Shown here one piece after another: positions 31,655 to 39,556 of a stretch of DNA of 42,925 nt. This stretch comes from Chloroflexota bacterium (lineage in GTDB: Bacteria > Chloroflexota > Anaerolineae > UBA4142). Position 1 is the first letter of the stretch. Every line of letters begins with the position of its first letter. The notes beneath the pieces were generated by a model. It searched no databases. It saw nothing but the letters and a program-made list of their open reading frames with translations, and had not been told where the DNA came from. The position numbers and the translations under genes are program-made. The DNA lies in NCBI GenBank assembly GCA_016865935.1, contig VGOB01000012.1, forward strand, positions 1 to 42,925, read 5' to 3'.

Positions 31655-31683
31655 ATTGTATCACAGAATCGAGCGGCGCGCAA
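31655..31683 (-). promoter_or_regulatory. Promoter of the tat genes
   Basis: TTGCGC (31683-31678), 17 nt, TACAAT (31660-31655) on the minus strand, about 50 nt before the first tatA ATG. Confidence 0.6.
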
Positions 31684-31704
31684 ATTCACTGCCGTTTTTT
31701 TCGT

Positions 31705-31957
31705 AGGGCTTTGTCAAAGTCGAGCCCCCGTGTCATTTCGAGACGCTTCGCGCATACCGCCGCGCGCGCGCAGCGTGTTTGCAGTCAGAAACGCGCGCGC
31801 GTGTTCGTAGTGGGCGATTCATCGCCGCCCCTCTTGCGCTGAAGCGCATACTACGAACCTCAAGTTTCTGGGTAGCGGAGCGAGAAATCTCCGCGCGGGC
31901 AGCCGAGATTTCTCGTCGGCACCAATCGCCTCCTCGAAATGACAACGACAAAACCCT
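31705..31957. repeat. Composite nested MITE-like element
   Basis: Outer ends AGGGCTTTGTC (31705-31715) and GACAAAACCCT (31947-31957) are near-perfect inverted repeats, with inner GTGTCATTTCGAG / CTCGAAATGACA arms. Inside, a second element at 31803-31858 has ends GTTCGTAGT and ACTACGAAC and a GGGCGATTCATCGCC hairpin. No ORF. One element has apparently inserted into another. Confidence 0.75.
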
Positions 31958-31976
31958 AGTTTCTTCGGCACCCCTG

Positions 31977-32006
31977 TTGACAAATCGGGGCAATTCGTGG
32001 TATCTT
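31977..32006 (+). promoter_or_regulatory. Promoter of the acyl-CoA ligase gene
   Basis: A perfect TTGACA (31977-31982), 18 nt, TATCTT (32001-32006); AAGGAGGGAG lies just before the ATG at 32056. Confidence 0.7.
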
Positions 32007-32055
32007 TACATTGCACAGTTTCCACAGGCACAATAATTTCTGCAAGGAGGGAGAA

Positions 32056-33744
32056 ATGAACAAGCCGTGGCTCGCACATTACGCCCAAGGTGTTCGAGCG
32101 AACTTGGAGTACCCTGCGGTGCCGATGCATCACTTTTTGGAGCAATCGGTAACGCAGTACCCGGACCGCCCGGTCACGATTTTCGGCAACGGGAGCAAGC
32201 TGGACAAAAAATTGACGTTTCGCGAACTGAACGAGCACGTCAATCGGCTGGCGAACGCGCTCACCGCGATGGGCGTCAAGAAAGGCGATCGCGTCGCGCT
32301 CTATTTGCCGAACTGCCCCCAGTACGTGATCGGGTATTATGCGACGTTGAAATTAGGCGCGATCGTCGCACCGAACAACCCCCTGTACGTCGCCCGCGAA
32401 CTTGAATTTCAGGTGAACGATTCCGGCGCGGAAACGATCATCTGCCTCTCGCGCTTTTACCCCAACGTGCAAAAAATCCGCGCCAACACCAAACTCAAGA
32501 ACGTCATCGTCGCCAACATCAAAGAGTATTTTTCGCCGATCCTCAAATTGCTCTTCACGCTGGCAAAGGAGAAAAAGGAAGGGCATCACGTGACGCTCGA
32601 CCCCGGCGATCACTGGTTCCCCGATGTGCTGGCGAGCGCGCCGGCGACCACGCCCAAAGTCCAGGTGCGCCCTGAAGACACCGCCGTCTTGCTCTACACC
32701 GGCGGCACGACCGGTGTCCCCAAAGCCGCCGAGATCACGCACAGGAACATCGTCGCGAACACCCTGCAGTGCAAAGAGTGGGTGCCGGGAATGCGCGAGG
32801 GACAAGAAGTGACTCTCACCGCGCTTCCTCTGTATCACTCGTACGCGATGACAACGTGTATGAATTTTGCGATCCTGATGGGCGGCGCGATGGTCTTGAT
32901 TCCCAACCCGCGCGAACTCGTCAGCGTCCTCAAAGCGATCGATCTGCACAAGCCCACGCTCTTCCCCGGCGTGCCGACGATGTACAACGCGATCAACAAT
33001 CGCACCGACTTGGCGAAATACGATCTCAAATCCATCAAAGTCTGCATCAGCGGCGCGGCGGGCTTGCCGGTCGAAGTGCAAAAGAAATTCCAAGACCTCA
33101 CCGGCGCGAGTTTGGTCGAAGGGTACGGCTTGAGCGAGTCCAGCCCGGTGTTGGTTGCCAATCCCGTATCCAAGGACAATCGCATCGGCACGATTGGCAT
33201 CCCGTGGCCCGACACGGAAGTGAAAATTATGGACGTGGACACCGGCGTCAAAGAAATGTCAGTCGGCGAAGTGGGTGAACTGGTGGCGCGCGGTCCGCAA
33301 GTGATGAAGGGCTATTGGAATCGCCCGGACGAAACGGCGAAGACCTTGCGCGACGGGTGGCTCTACACCGGCGACATCGCGAAGATGGATCCGGACGGCT
33401 ATTTTGCGATCGTCGATCGCAAAAAAGATATGATCATCGTCGGCGGGTTCAACGTCTATCCGCGCGATGTGGAAGAAGTGCTGTACCAACATCCCAAGGT
33501 GTTGGAAGCCGTCGTCGCCGGAATTCCCGATCCCAAGAGCGGCGAGCGCGTCAAGGCGTACATCGTGCTGAAACCCGGTCAGACCGCCACGGTGGACGAA
33601 ATCATGGCGTACTGTAAAGAAAATTTGACCGGCTACAAGCGTCCGCACGACATCGAATTCCGCGATTCGTTGCCCAAGACGATGATCGGCAAGATTCTGC
33701 GGCGCGAGTTGGTCGAAGAAGAAAAGAAGAAAATGGGCCGATGA
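32056..33744 (+). CDS. fadD: Long-chain fatty-acid-CoA ligase (ANL superfamily)
   Basis: A 562-residue adenylating enzyme that activates a carboxylate with ATP and couples it to CoA. Motifs: P-loop-like YTGGTTGVPKAAEITHRN (about 214-231), LPLYHSYAMTTCMN, VEGYGLSESSPV (motif for adenylate binding, about 354-365), GWLYTGDIAKMDPDGYF (about 434-450, with the ATP-ribose aspartate), DRKKDMIIVGGFNVYPRDVEE hinge and the C-terminal lysine in PKTMIGKILRRELVEE (about 539-554). Best match is to FadD-like long-chain ligases, though chain length cannot be read. Monocistronic with a strong promoter and Shine-Dalgarno, facing the MOSC gene across a perfect palindrome. Confidence 0.92.
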   Translation: MNKPWLAHYAQGVRANLEYPAVPMHHFLEQSVTQYPDRPVTIFGNGSKLDKKLTFRELNEHVNRLANALTAMGVKKGDRVALYLPNCPQYVIGYYATLKLGAIVAPNNPLYVARELEFQVNDSGAETIICLSRFYPNVQKIRANTKLKNVIVANIKEYFSPILKLLFTLAKEKKEGHHVTLDPGDHWFPDVLASAPATTPKVQVRPEDTAVLLYTGGTTGVPKAAEITHRNIVANTLQCKEWVPGMREGQEVTLTALPLYHSYAMTTCMNFAILMGGAMVLIPNPRELVSVLKAIDLHKPTLFPGVPTMYNAINNRTDLAKYDLKSIKVCISGAAGLPVEVQKKFQDLTGASLVEGYGLSESSPVLVANPVSKDNRIGTIGIPWPDTEVKIMDVDTGVKEMSVGEVGELVARGPQVMKGYWNRPDETAKTLRDGWLYTGDIAKMDPDGYFAIVDRKKDMIIVGGFNVYPRDVEEVLYQHPKVLEAVVAGIPDPKSGERVKAYIVLKPGQTATVDEIMAYCKENLTGYKRPHDIEFRDSLPKTMIGKILRRELVEEEKKKMGR

Positions 33745-33752
33745 TGAAATGC

Positions 33753-33779
33753 GTAGGGGCGGGGTAACCCCGCCCCTAC
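33753..33779. terminator. Perfect palindrome between convergent genes
   Basis: GTAGGGGCGGGGT (33753-33765) and ACCCCGCCCCTAC (33767-33779), 13-bp arms, nine bases after the fadD stop and six before the MOSC stop. Likely serves as a two-way terminator; the same GC-rich palindrome is a widespread interspersed repeat. Confidence 0.6.
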
Positions 33780-33784
33780 ACGCG

Positions 33785-34219
33785 TCATCCGCTCACGATT
33801 TCGATCACATCCCCCACGCGCACTTCCCCGCCGACGATCACGCGCACGAACATCCCGCGCTGTCCTTGCATTTGCGCGCGCAACCCCGGACGAATGTCCT
33901 CGATCATTTTGCACGGATCGCACGCTTGCGTGATTTCGAACGCCGCGCCGCCCGCGCGCAAGCGCGTCCCCGGCGCGAGCGTTTTCAATTCGATGCCGCG
34001 CGTCGTGATGTTCTCGCGCACTTGTCCTGCTTGCAAGCCAAACGCGTTCAGCGTCTCCTCGTCCATCAAAAGCACTTGCCGCTTGCCGCCGGGCTTGTTG
34101 TGAATGTCGCCTTCCAATCCCAGGTCGGCAATCGCACGCGCGACTTGCGGGTGTTCCATCGGCGCGCGGTGCGCGGTGGCGATGTGCAGACTTGCGATAG
34201 TGCCTTTTGTATTTGACAT
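33785..34219 (-). CDS. MOSC domain protein
   Basis: A 144-residue single-domain MOSC protein. The sulphur/molybdenum-cofactor-binding barrel shows LGLEGDIHNKPGGKRQVLLMDEETL (about 33-57), ENITTRGIEL (about 69-78), the sulphur-carrying cysteine region TQACDPCKMI (about 97-106) and GMFVRVIVGGEVRVGD at the end. Stand-alone MOSC proteins of this size are thought to transfer sulphur or bind molybdopterin; in some genomes they accompany moaB-like genes. Here it is the last gene of the long minus series after ubiE, separated by repeat DNA, so a link to quinone synthesis is not implied. Confidence 0.88.
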   Translation of the reverse strand: MSNTKGTIASLHIATAHRAPMEHPQVARAIADLGLEGDIHNKPGGKRQVLLMDEETLNAFGLQAGQVRENITTRGIELKTLAPGTRLRAGGAAFEITQACDPCKMIEDIRPGLRAQMQGQRGMFVRVIVGGEVRVGDVIEIVSG

Positions 34220-34245
34220 TGCAGAAACCTCCCCTCAAGATTGAC

Positions 34246-34440
34246 AAGGAGACACAGTAGATCACAATTTTGTCATGCTGAGCGAAGCGAAGCATCTCGC
34301 TAATTGCAAATTGCGGGACGCAAAGCGTTCGGCGCAAAAAGCGCGCCTCAGAATGACAATCTGTGATGTACTGAGACACGGAGACATGGAGAACCGCTCC
34401 TTGTCTCCTTGTCTCCGTGTCTCCATTTCGCCTTGTCTCA
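34246..34440. repeat. GGAGACA-type tract split by a MITE-like element
   Basis: Units like GGAGACA/GAGACAC at 34246-34256 and again at 34372-34440, the latter with an opposite arm (TTGTCTCCTTGTCTCC). The 115-bp element 34257-34371 lies between, so it seems to have inserted in an existing tract. The ubiE stop falls within the tract end. Confidence 0.75.
34257..34371. repeat. MITE-like palindromic repeat, copy 3
   Basis: Same core as copies 1 and 2, and the same outer arms as copy 1 (GTAGATCACA / TGTGATGTAC). Embedded in the GGAGACA tract. Confidence 0.85.
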
Positions 34441-35129
34441 TTTTGTTCCGACGTACACCGCCATCGAGCCGAGCGCCCAACGACGAAAGTACGCGCCACG
34501 AAGTCACGAAAACCAACTGCGCGCATCAACTCGATCACTTGCTCCGGCGCGAGGAAATCGCGCACCGATTGCGGCAGGTACCGATACGCGTCGGGATTGC
34601 CGCTGAGCCACCCGCCGATGTGCGGCATCACGTGATCGAAATACAGTCCGAAAATATTTTTCCAGATCGGCGCGCGCGGCGAAGTGATTTCCAAACTGAC
34701 CGCACGTCCACCGGGTTTGAGCACGCGGTACATTTCCGCGAACGCGGCGCGCACGTCGGTCACATTCCGCAGCACAAAGCCGTTGACCGCGCAATCGAAG
34801 GTGTCATCGAGCAGCGGCAAGCCCAGCATATCGCCTGCCGCAAACGCGACGCGCGCGGCATACTTGGTTTGCCCCAGCCGCATCATCTCCAACGCGAAAT
34901 CAGTCCCGACGACGCGGCAGGTCGGCTCAACTTCGCGCAGCGCGGCGGCAAAATCGCCCGTGCCGGTCGCAAGATCGAGCGCGAGACCCGCACGCGGCGG
35001 TTGCGCCAATCGCGCGGCGGCGCGGCGACATCGTTGATGCTGTCCGAGCGTCATCACCGCGTTCATCAAATCGTAGCGCGGCGCGATGCGGTCGAACATT
35101 GAGCGGACGTAGGCGGCTTTGTCGGTCAT
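34438..35129 (-). pseudogene. ubiE: UbiE/MenG C-methyltransferase, frameshifted near the 3' end
   Basis: Demethylmenaquinone (or ubiquinone-path) C-methyltransferase. From ATG 35129 the frame shows VRSMFDRIAPRYDLMNAVMTLGQ (family start), SAM motif LALDLATGTGDFAAAL (about 50-65), GTDFALEMMRLGQ, NGFVLRNVTDVRAAFAEMYRVLKPGG and HIGGWLSGNPDAYRYLPQSVRDF. The normal family end appears in another frame: YFRRWALGSMAVYVGTK then TGA at 34438-34440. One missing base near 34488-34493 (VAR-YFRR) explains the break; corrected length is 230 residues, the family norm. In the unshifted frame the protein would continue into repeat sequence (MITE copy 3) and antisense of MOSC. Sequencing error is possible. Confidence 0.85.
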
Positions 35130-35138
35130 AGCGATTGA

Positions 35139-35216
35139 CGATTGAGAGGGAGACAGGGAGAGAGGGCGAGGGGGAGAAACTTTCTCCCTCTCGCCCGCGC
35201 TCCCCCTCTCCCACTC
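35139..35216. repeat. Two-armed purine/pyrimidine tract before ubiE
   Basis: GAGAGGGAGACAGGGAGAGAGG-like arm and its complement TTTCTCCCTCTCGCCC, filling the gap between the permease stop and the ubiE start; able to form a long hairpin. Period 7-8. Confidence 0.8.
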
Positions 35217-35955
35217 ATTTTACGAAAAGGTAGGGGCAGAGAATCCGTTCCAAGTAATCCACGACAAAGTACAAAACGAGACCCAGGACGCTCATCGCGA
35301 CGACACCGGCGTACATTTCTGGAAACGCGATGCGCTGGAAGGTGTCCACGATGACGTAATAGCCCAAGCCCGCGTTCGTCGCGAACGATTCGGTGAAAAA
35401 CAAAACAGCAATCGCGGTGCCGATGCTGACGCGGATCGCGGTGAGCACGGCGGGCAACGTCGCGGGCAGATAGACGAAACGCAAGAGCGCGCGCCGCCCC
35501 GCGCCAAGAGATTCGACTGAATAGAGCAGTTCCGGACGCAGCGCGGCGCTCGCGTCGCGGACGACGACGAGGACTTGGAAAAACAAAATCAAAAAGATGA
35601 TCGCGATTTTCGACGCGTCGCCGATGCCGAGAAACAAAATCACAATCGGCAGCAAAACGATTTTGGGGATCGGGTACGTCAGGTAAATCAGCGGCGCGAA
35701 AAAGCGATTGACGCGCGGGTATTGCCCCAGCACCAAGCCCGCAGGTGTCGCGAGCGCGACCGACAGCGCGATACTCGCGACGACGCGCCACGCGCTGACG
35801 ACGAAATGCCAACCCAATCCGCGCGGCAGTTGCGCGACGAACGCGACGAGCACATCGGTCGGCGCGGGCAGAATCTCGCGGTTCAGAATCAGCGCGGCGA
35901 TTTCCCACGCGATAAAGAGCGCGAGCGCGGCGAGGAGGATGTCACGGTTACGCAT
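35215..35955 (-). CDS. ABC transporter permease (SsuC/TauC-like)
   Basis: A 246-residue inner-membrane permease with about six helices. The conserved cytoplasmic EAA-type loop is ESLGAGRRALLRFVYLPATLPAVLTAIRVS (about 146-175, read as two shorter stretches), with STSR-like RVSIGTAIAVLFFTESFATNAGLGYYV following, a pattern typical of nitrate/sulphonate/taurine/pyrimidine-type importers. PTDVLVAF and YLTYPIPKIVLLPIVILFLG also match. It works with the ATPase at 36317 and the binding protein at 37163. ASCH gene lies between it and the ATPase. No sign of damage. Confidence 0.9.
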   Translation of the reverse strand: MRNRDILLAALALFIAWEIAALILNREILPAPTDVLVAFVAQLPRGLGWHFVVSAWRVVASIALSVALATPAGLVLGQYPRVNRFFAPLIYLTYPIPKIVLLPIVILFLGIGDASKIAIIFLILFFQVLVVVRDASAALRPELLYSVESLGAGRRALLRFVYLPATLPAVLTAIRVSIGTAIAVLFFTESFATNAGLGYYVIVDTFQRIAFPEMYAGVVAMSVLGLVLYFVVDYLERILCPYLFVK

Positions 35956-35976
35956 GTCAGTCGTCAGTAGACAGTA

Positions 35977-36309
35977 TCAATCGAATGGATGGAACCAAAC
36001 AGGTTGCGGTTGATGTCTGGGCTTGAGGAGTTTCGCCAACCGTCGTGGGCGCGCCAGGTGCCAATGATATTCCCCATTACGCAATCGGCAATCCACAATC
36101 TCAACCGTGCCGATCAATACACCTGTCGCAAATTTCTCTCGTTCGGCTTTCGCATCAAACCGCGCGCGTTTTTTGCTCGCGTAAATGTAGACACGCTCGC
36201 GAATCTTTGTTGGAATACTGCGATATTCAATCTTTTTCGTGCCGCGCAAGATTTGTTCTGCATAGGGCTGACGTACACTCAGCGCTCGAACAACCTTCTT
36301 CAAGTTCAT
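35977..36309 (-). CDS. ASCH-domain protein
   Basis: A 110-residue small protein. The N-terminal VVRALSVRQPYAEQILRGTKKIEYRS (about 6-31) is the ASCH/PUA-like signature, with the E-K-x-E/R-type surface (KKIEYRS), followed by RVYIYASKKR and GVLIGTVEIVDCR. ASCH domains bind RNA or modified nucleotides and a few are ribonucleases. Its place inside an ABC importer operon, seven bases after the ATPase stop, is unexpected and may be accidental. The last residues (VWFHPFD) reach repeat-like DNA at 35957-35980. Confidence 0.78.
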   Translation of the reverse strand: MNLKKVVRALSVRQPYAEQILRGTKKIEYRSIPTKIRERVYIYASKKRARFDAKAEREKFATGVLIGTVEIVDCRLRNGEYHWHLARPRRLAKLLKPRHQPQPVWFHPFD

Positions 36310-36316
36310 TCACTCC

Positions 36317-37096
<780 letters not shown>

Positions 37097-37098
37097 TC

Positions 37099-37165
37099 TT
37101 CAGTGGTCAGTGGTCGGTGAGTAGTGGTCAGTTTCTGTCCACTGACCACTACCCACTGTCCACTA
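37099..37165. repeat. Two-armed heptamer tract, unit CAGTGGT
   Basis: CAGTGGTCAGTGGTCGG arm and CTGTCCACTGACCACTAC arm, filling exactly the gap between the binding-protein stop and the ATPase ATG. It therefore provides the ribosome-binding region of the ATPase gene. Confidence 0.85.
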
Positions 37166-38116
37166 TTTGAAATTCGCGTCCACCGCCGACTCGTACGTCA
37201 CGGGCGCGGTAATCAACTTGCGATCCAATGCCCATTTCACAACATCGTCCCATTGCGCTTGCGTTGGAACGCTGGGATTGGGGAAGGGCGGGAATTGGTA
37301 CTTGTCTTTCAATTGCTCGGGCACACGTCCCTTTTCGATCAAGACGTTGCGGAATTGATCGGGCTTGCTACGAATGTCGCTAATCGCTTGATCGTACGCG
37401 GCGAGGAACTTTTTCACGTCGCCCGCGCGCTTGGCCAGAATGTCGGTGCGAAACGTGATGACGCTCATCGAGTACTCAGGATATTTTGTATCGTCCACGA
37501 GGACGCGCGCGCCGCCCAAGATCGCGAGCGACGCGAATGGATCGGGCAGCGTTGCGGCGGCAACCTGGTTTTGCTGGACGAGTTGCAAGCGCGTCGGAAT
37601 TGCAGGCACGCTCGTCGTCTTGATGTCGGCGGGTGCGAGTCCTTCGCGTTCCAACATCCGCTGCGTGATGTACTCGATCACCGAATTTTGCGAGATCGCG
37701 ATTTCCTTGCCCTTCAAATCTTGCGCCGATTTGATCGCGCTCTCTTTGGGTGTGACGATCCAAAAGTTCGGCGACTTGGGCGCGGGCGACATCGCGATGC
37801 GGACGACTTTGAGTTTGGGCGATTTCGCGTTGAACAACACGGTCGCGACGAGATCGCTCACTTGCCCGTCAATTTGCTCGGTGAGCATCATTTGATCGCG
37901 CTCTGCCGCGCTCGATGCAGGCACGAGTTCGATGTTCAGTCCTTGCTTCAGAAAATAACCTTGTTGCTCCGCGATGTAAAACGGCACGACATCCGTAATC
38001 GGCAGCACACCGATTCGCATCAGCACGGGCGGCGGCAACGTTGGCGTCGCAGGCGTGGCGCACGCGGCGAGCAGCGCGATCGCAAATGTGTAGATGATTA
38101 GTTTACGAGCAGACAT
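37163..38116 (-). CDS. ABC transporter substrate-binding lipoprotein (NMT1/SsuA-like)
   Basis: A 317-residue solute-binding protein. The lipoprotein signal is KLIIYTFAIALLAAC with lipobox L16-A17-A18-C19, then a proline/threonine linker. The type-2 periplasmic fold shows RIGVLPITDVVPFYIAEQQGYF (NMT1/THI5-like start), LNIELVPASSAAERDQMML, LKGKEIAISQNSVIEYI and ATLPDPFASLAILGG. Relatives bind sulphonates, nitrate, pyrimidine precursors or riboflavin-like rings. MqnA/MqnD of the futalosine pathway have a similar fold, but those lack a signal peptide. GGGAGGAAAG precedes the ATG at 38116. First of the ABC genes after ubiA. Confidence 0.88.
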   Translation of the reverse strand: MSARKLIIYTFAIALLAACATPATPTLPPPVLMRIGVLPITDVVPFYIAEQQGYFLKQGLNIELVPASSAAERDQMMLTEQIDGQVSDLVATVLFNAKSPKLKVVRIAMSPAPKSPNFWIVTPKESAIKSAQDLKGKEIAISQNSVIEYITQRMLEREGLAPADIKTTSVPAIPTRLQLVQQNQVAAATLPDPFASLAILGGARVLVDDTKYPEYSMSVITFRTDILAKRAGDVKKFLAAYDQAISDIRSKPDQFRNVLIEKGRVPEQLKDKYQFPPFPNPSVPTQAQWDDVVKWALDRKLITAPVTYESAVDANFK

Positions 38117-38126
38117 CTTTCCTCCC

Positions 38127-38195
38127 AATTTTCGATTTTTGATTGCCGATTTTCGATTCGTCCAAATCGAAAATCGAAAATTCAAAATCAGAAAT
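38127..38195. repeat. Two-armed repeat tract, unit like CGATTTT
   Basis: TTCGATTTTTGATTGCCGATTT-like arm and AAATCGAAAATCG arm, between the binding-protein start and the ubiA stop, overlapping the ubiA 3' end. Confidence 0.8.
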
Positions 38196-39030
38196 ACATT
38201 CCAAGCAGTGCGCTCACAAACACGATGACGCTAATATATCCGTTCACGTTGAAGAACGCAAGATTCAGGCGCGAGAGATCATTCGGCTTGACGATGGCGT
38301 TTTCGTACGCGAGCAGCAGCGCGACGATCACGAGTCCGATCCAGAACGCGATCCCCAGTTGCGCGACGACGCCGACGACGGCGAGCGCGATTACCGTGAG
38401 CGCGTGACAGACGCGCGCAAGCGTCAGCGCGGTCGCGATGCCAAAGCGCGCCGGCACCGATTGCAAACCCTCGCGGCGATCCACCTCAACATCCTGGCAC
38501 GCGTAGATCAAATCGAATCCCGCGATCCAAACGGTGACGGCGAACCACAGCAACAGCGCGAGCGGATCGAAGGACGCGCGCACGGCGATCCAGCCGCCTA
38601 CCGCCGCGATGCCGTCGGTGAAGCCGAGAACCCAATGGCACAGCCACGTAAAGCGCTTGGTGTAGTGATAGCCGATGAGAAAAATCAGCGCGAGCGGCGA
38701 GAGCGCAAAGCAGAGCCAGTTCAATTGCCACGCGGCAAACTCGAACAGCGCGAACGCGACAATCGAAATGGCAATCACCGCGCGCGCGGAAATCGTTCCG
38801 CGCGGCAGCGGACGATGCATCGTGCGCGGATTGCGCGCGTCCAGTTCGCGGTCAATCAAGCGATTGAGCGACATCGCGAGTGTGCGCGCGGACGCCATCG
38901 CCACCGTGATCCAGATGAACTGCTCCAGCGTCGGCAGACCGCGCGCGGCAAGCACCATTCCCAGGTACGCGAACGGCAGCGCGAAGATCGTGTGTTCGAA
39001 GCGGATGTTGTCGAGTAAAATTCTAAACAT
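38188..39030 (-). CDS. ubiA: UbiA-family polyprenyltransferase (MqnP/UbiA-like)
   Basis: A 280-residue membrane prenyltransferase with about eight helices. First Asp-rich motif SLNRLIDRELDARNPRT (N-x-x-x-D-x-x-x-D, about 68-84), then RPLPRGTIS; second motif YACQDVEVDRREGLQSVPARFG (about 180-201). Both metal-binding motifs are complete. It transfers a polyprenyl chain to an aromatic acid; with UbiD and UbiE homologues near, this is most like MqnP of the futalosine menaquinone route. The ATG at 39030 is set at the family start MFRILLDNIRFEHTIFALP; a longer frame adds 28 residues from repeat DNA (HVWHLWHVW). The leader is a repeat hairpin with no Shine-Dalgarno. Confidence 0.92.
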   Translation of the reverse strand: MFRILLDNIRFEHTIFALPFAYLGMVLAARGLPTLEQFIWITVAMASARTLAMSLNRLIDRELDARNPRTMHRPLPRGTISARAVIAISIVAFALFEFAAWQLNWLCFALSPLALIFLIGYHYTKRFTWLCHWVLGFTDGIAAVGGWIAVRASFDPLALLLWFAVTVWIAGFDLIYACQDVEVDRREGLQSVPARFGIATALTLARVCHALTVIALAVVGVVAQLGIAFWIGLVIVALLLAYENAIVKPNDLSRLNLAFFNVNGYISVIVFVSALLGMYF

Positions 39031-39124
39031 GCCAAATGTGCCAAAAAGCCAAACGTGCCAAAGATGCCAAACGTGCCAAGAATTTTTTTGGCAAATTTGG
39101 CTTGTTTGGCTCATTTGGCAAATT
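39031..39124. repeat. Two-armed repeat tract, unit GCCAAACGT
   Basis: GCCAAATGTGCCAAAAAGCC-type arm (8-9-nt period) and an opposite TTTGGCAAATTTGGC arm. Together with 39497-39556 it brackets the four-helix-bundle gene. Confidence 0.85.
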
Positions 39125-39491
39125 TGCTTCGGGTTGTGTTCGTGATGATCGTGTTGAGAATTTTGATCAACTCATTGATTTCTTGAAGCAACGAATCAAC
39201 TTCTTTGTCAAAAAGTAGCTCGGACTCGCGAATATTTCTCAGCCAGAATCGTGTTTCTTGCGCTTCTTTGAGCGCGATCTTTAATTTGTGCAGAAAATCA
39301 TCAGTGGATTCTGCGGCGTCCGCTTCTTCGGTATTCGCGCCAACTGACGTGCCTGATCGTAATACCTGCCTGCCAATCTCGTACCCTGCTACATCGCGCG
39401 GCAATCGTCGAACCAGTTTAGTTACTCGTACACCAAACTTGAACGTGCGCTCACACAGATCGGGTCCCTTGGTTGAATGCAATCGCCTCAT
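39111..39491 (-). CDS. Four-helix-bundle protein (23S rRNA intervening-sequence family)
   Basis: A 126-residue protein of the TIGR02436-type family. Pattern: FKFGVRVTKLVRRLP, EIGRQVLRSGTSVGANTEEADAAES (about 45-69, with the conserved SGTSVGANxxEA), FLHKLKIALKEAQETRFWLR (about 73-92) and a final LLQEINELIKILNTII helix. Members assemble as pentamers; the name stems from copies inside 23S rRNA, but many stand alone, and their function is unknown. Here it lies between ubiD and ubiA and is flanked on both sides by GCCAAA/TTTGGC repeats, with its last residues (TRSKFAK) encoded in the repeat. This bracket suggests it arrived as a cassette. Confidence 0.92.
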   Translation of the reverse strand: MRRLHSTKGPDLCERTFKFGVRVTKLVRRLPRDVAGYEIGRQVLRSGTSVGANTEEADAAESTDDFLHKLKIALKEAQETRFWLRNIRESELLFDKEVDSLLQEINELIKILNTIITNTTRSKFAK

Positions 39492-39496
39492 CTCGC

Positions 39497-39556
39497 CTCC
39501 TTTGGCGTATTTGTTTTTGGCACCTTTGGCACGTTTGGCTTATTTGGCACATTTCA
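39497..39556. repeat. Repeat tract, unit TTTGGCAC
   Basis: TTTGGCACCTTTGGCACG-type units in one orientation, matching the second arm of 39031-39124. Overlaps the 3' end of ubiD. Confidence 0.8.

Noticed and set aside
32011-32055. Upstream ATG for the acyl-CoA ligase
   Set aside because: It would lie just after the promoter -10 with no Shine-Dalgarno, whereas ATG 32056 has AAGGAGGGAG and the family N-terminus.
33633-35129. A 498-residue UbiE fusion protein
   Set aside because: The extra 270 residues come from repeat DNA and the antisense of MOSC and fadD. The normal UbiE end is found intact in another frame, so a frameshift explains it.
39111-39491. Evidence of a nearby 23S rRNA gene from the IVS-family protein
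   Set aside because: The flanks are ubiD, ubiA and repeats, with no rRNA sequence; members of this family commonly occur outside rRNA.
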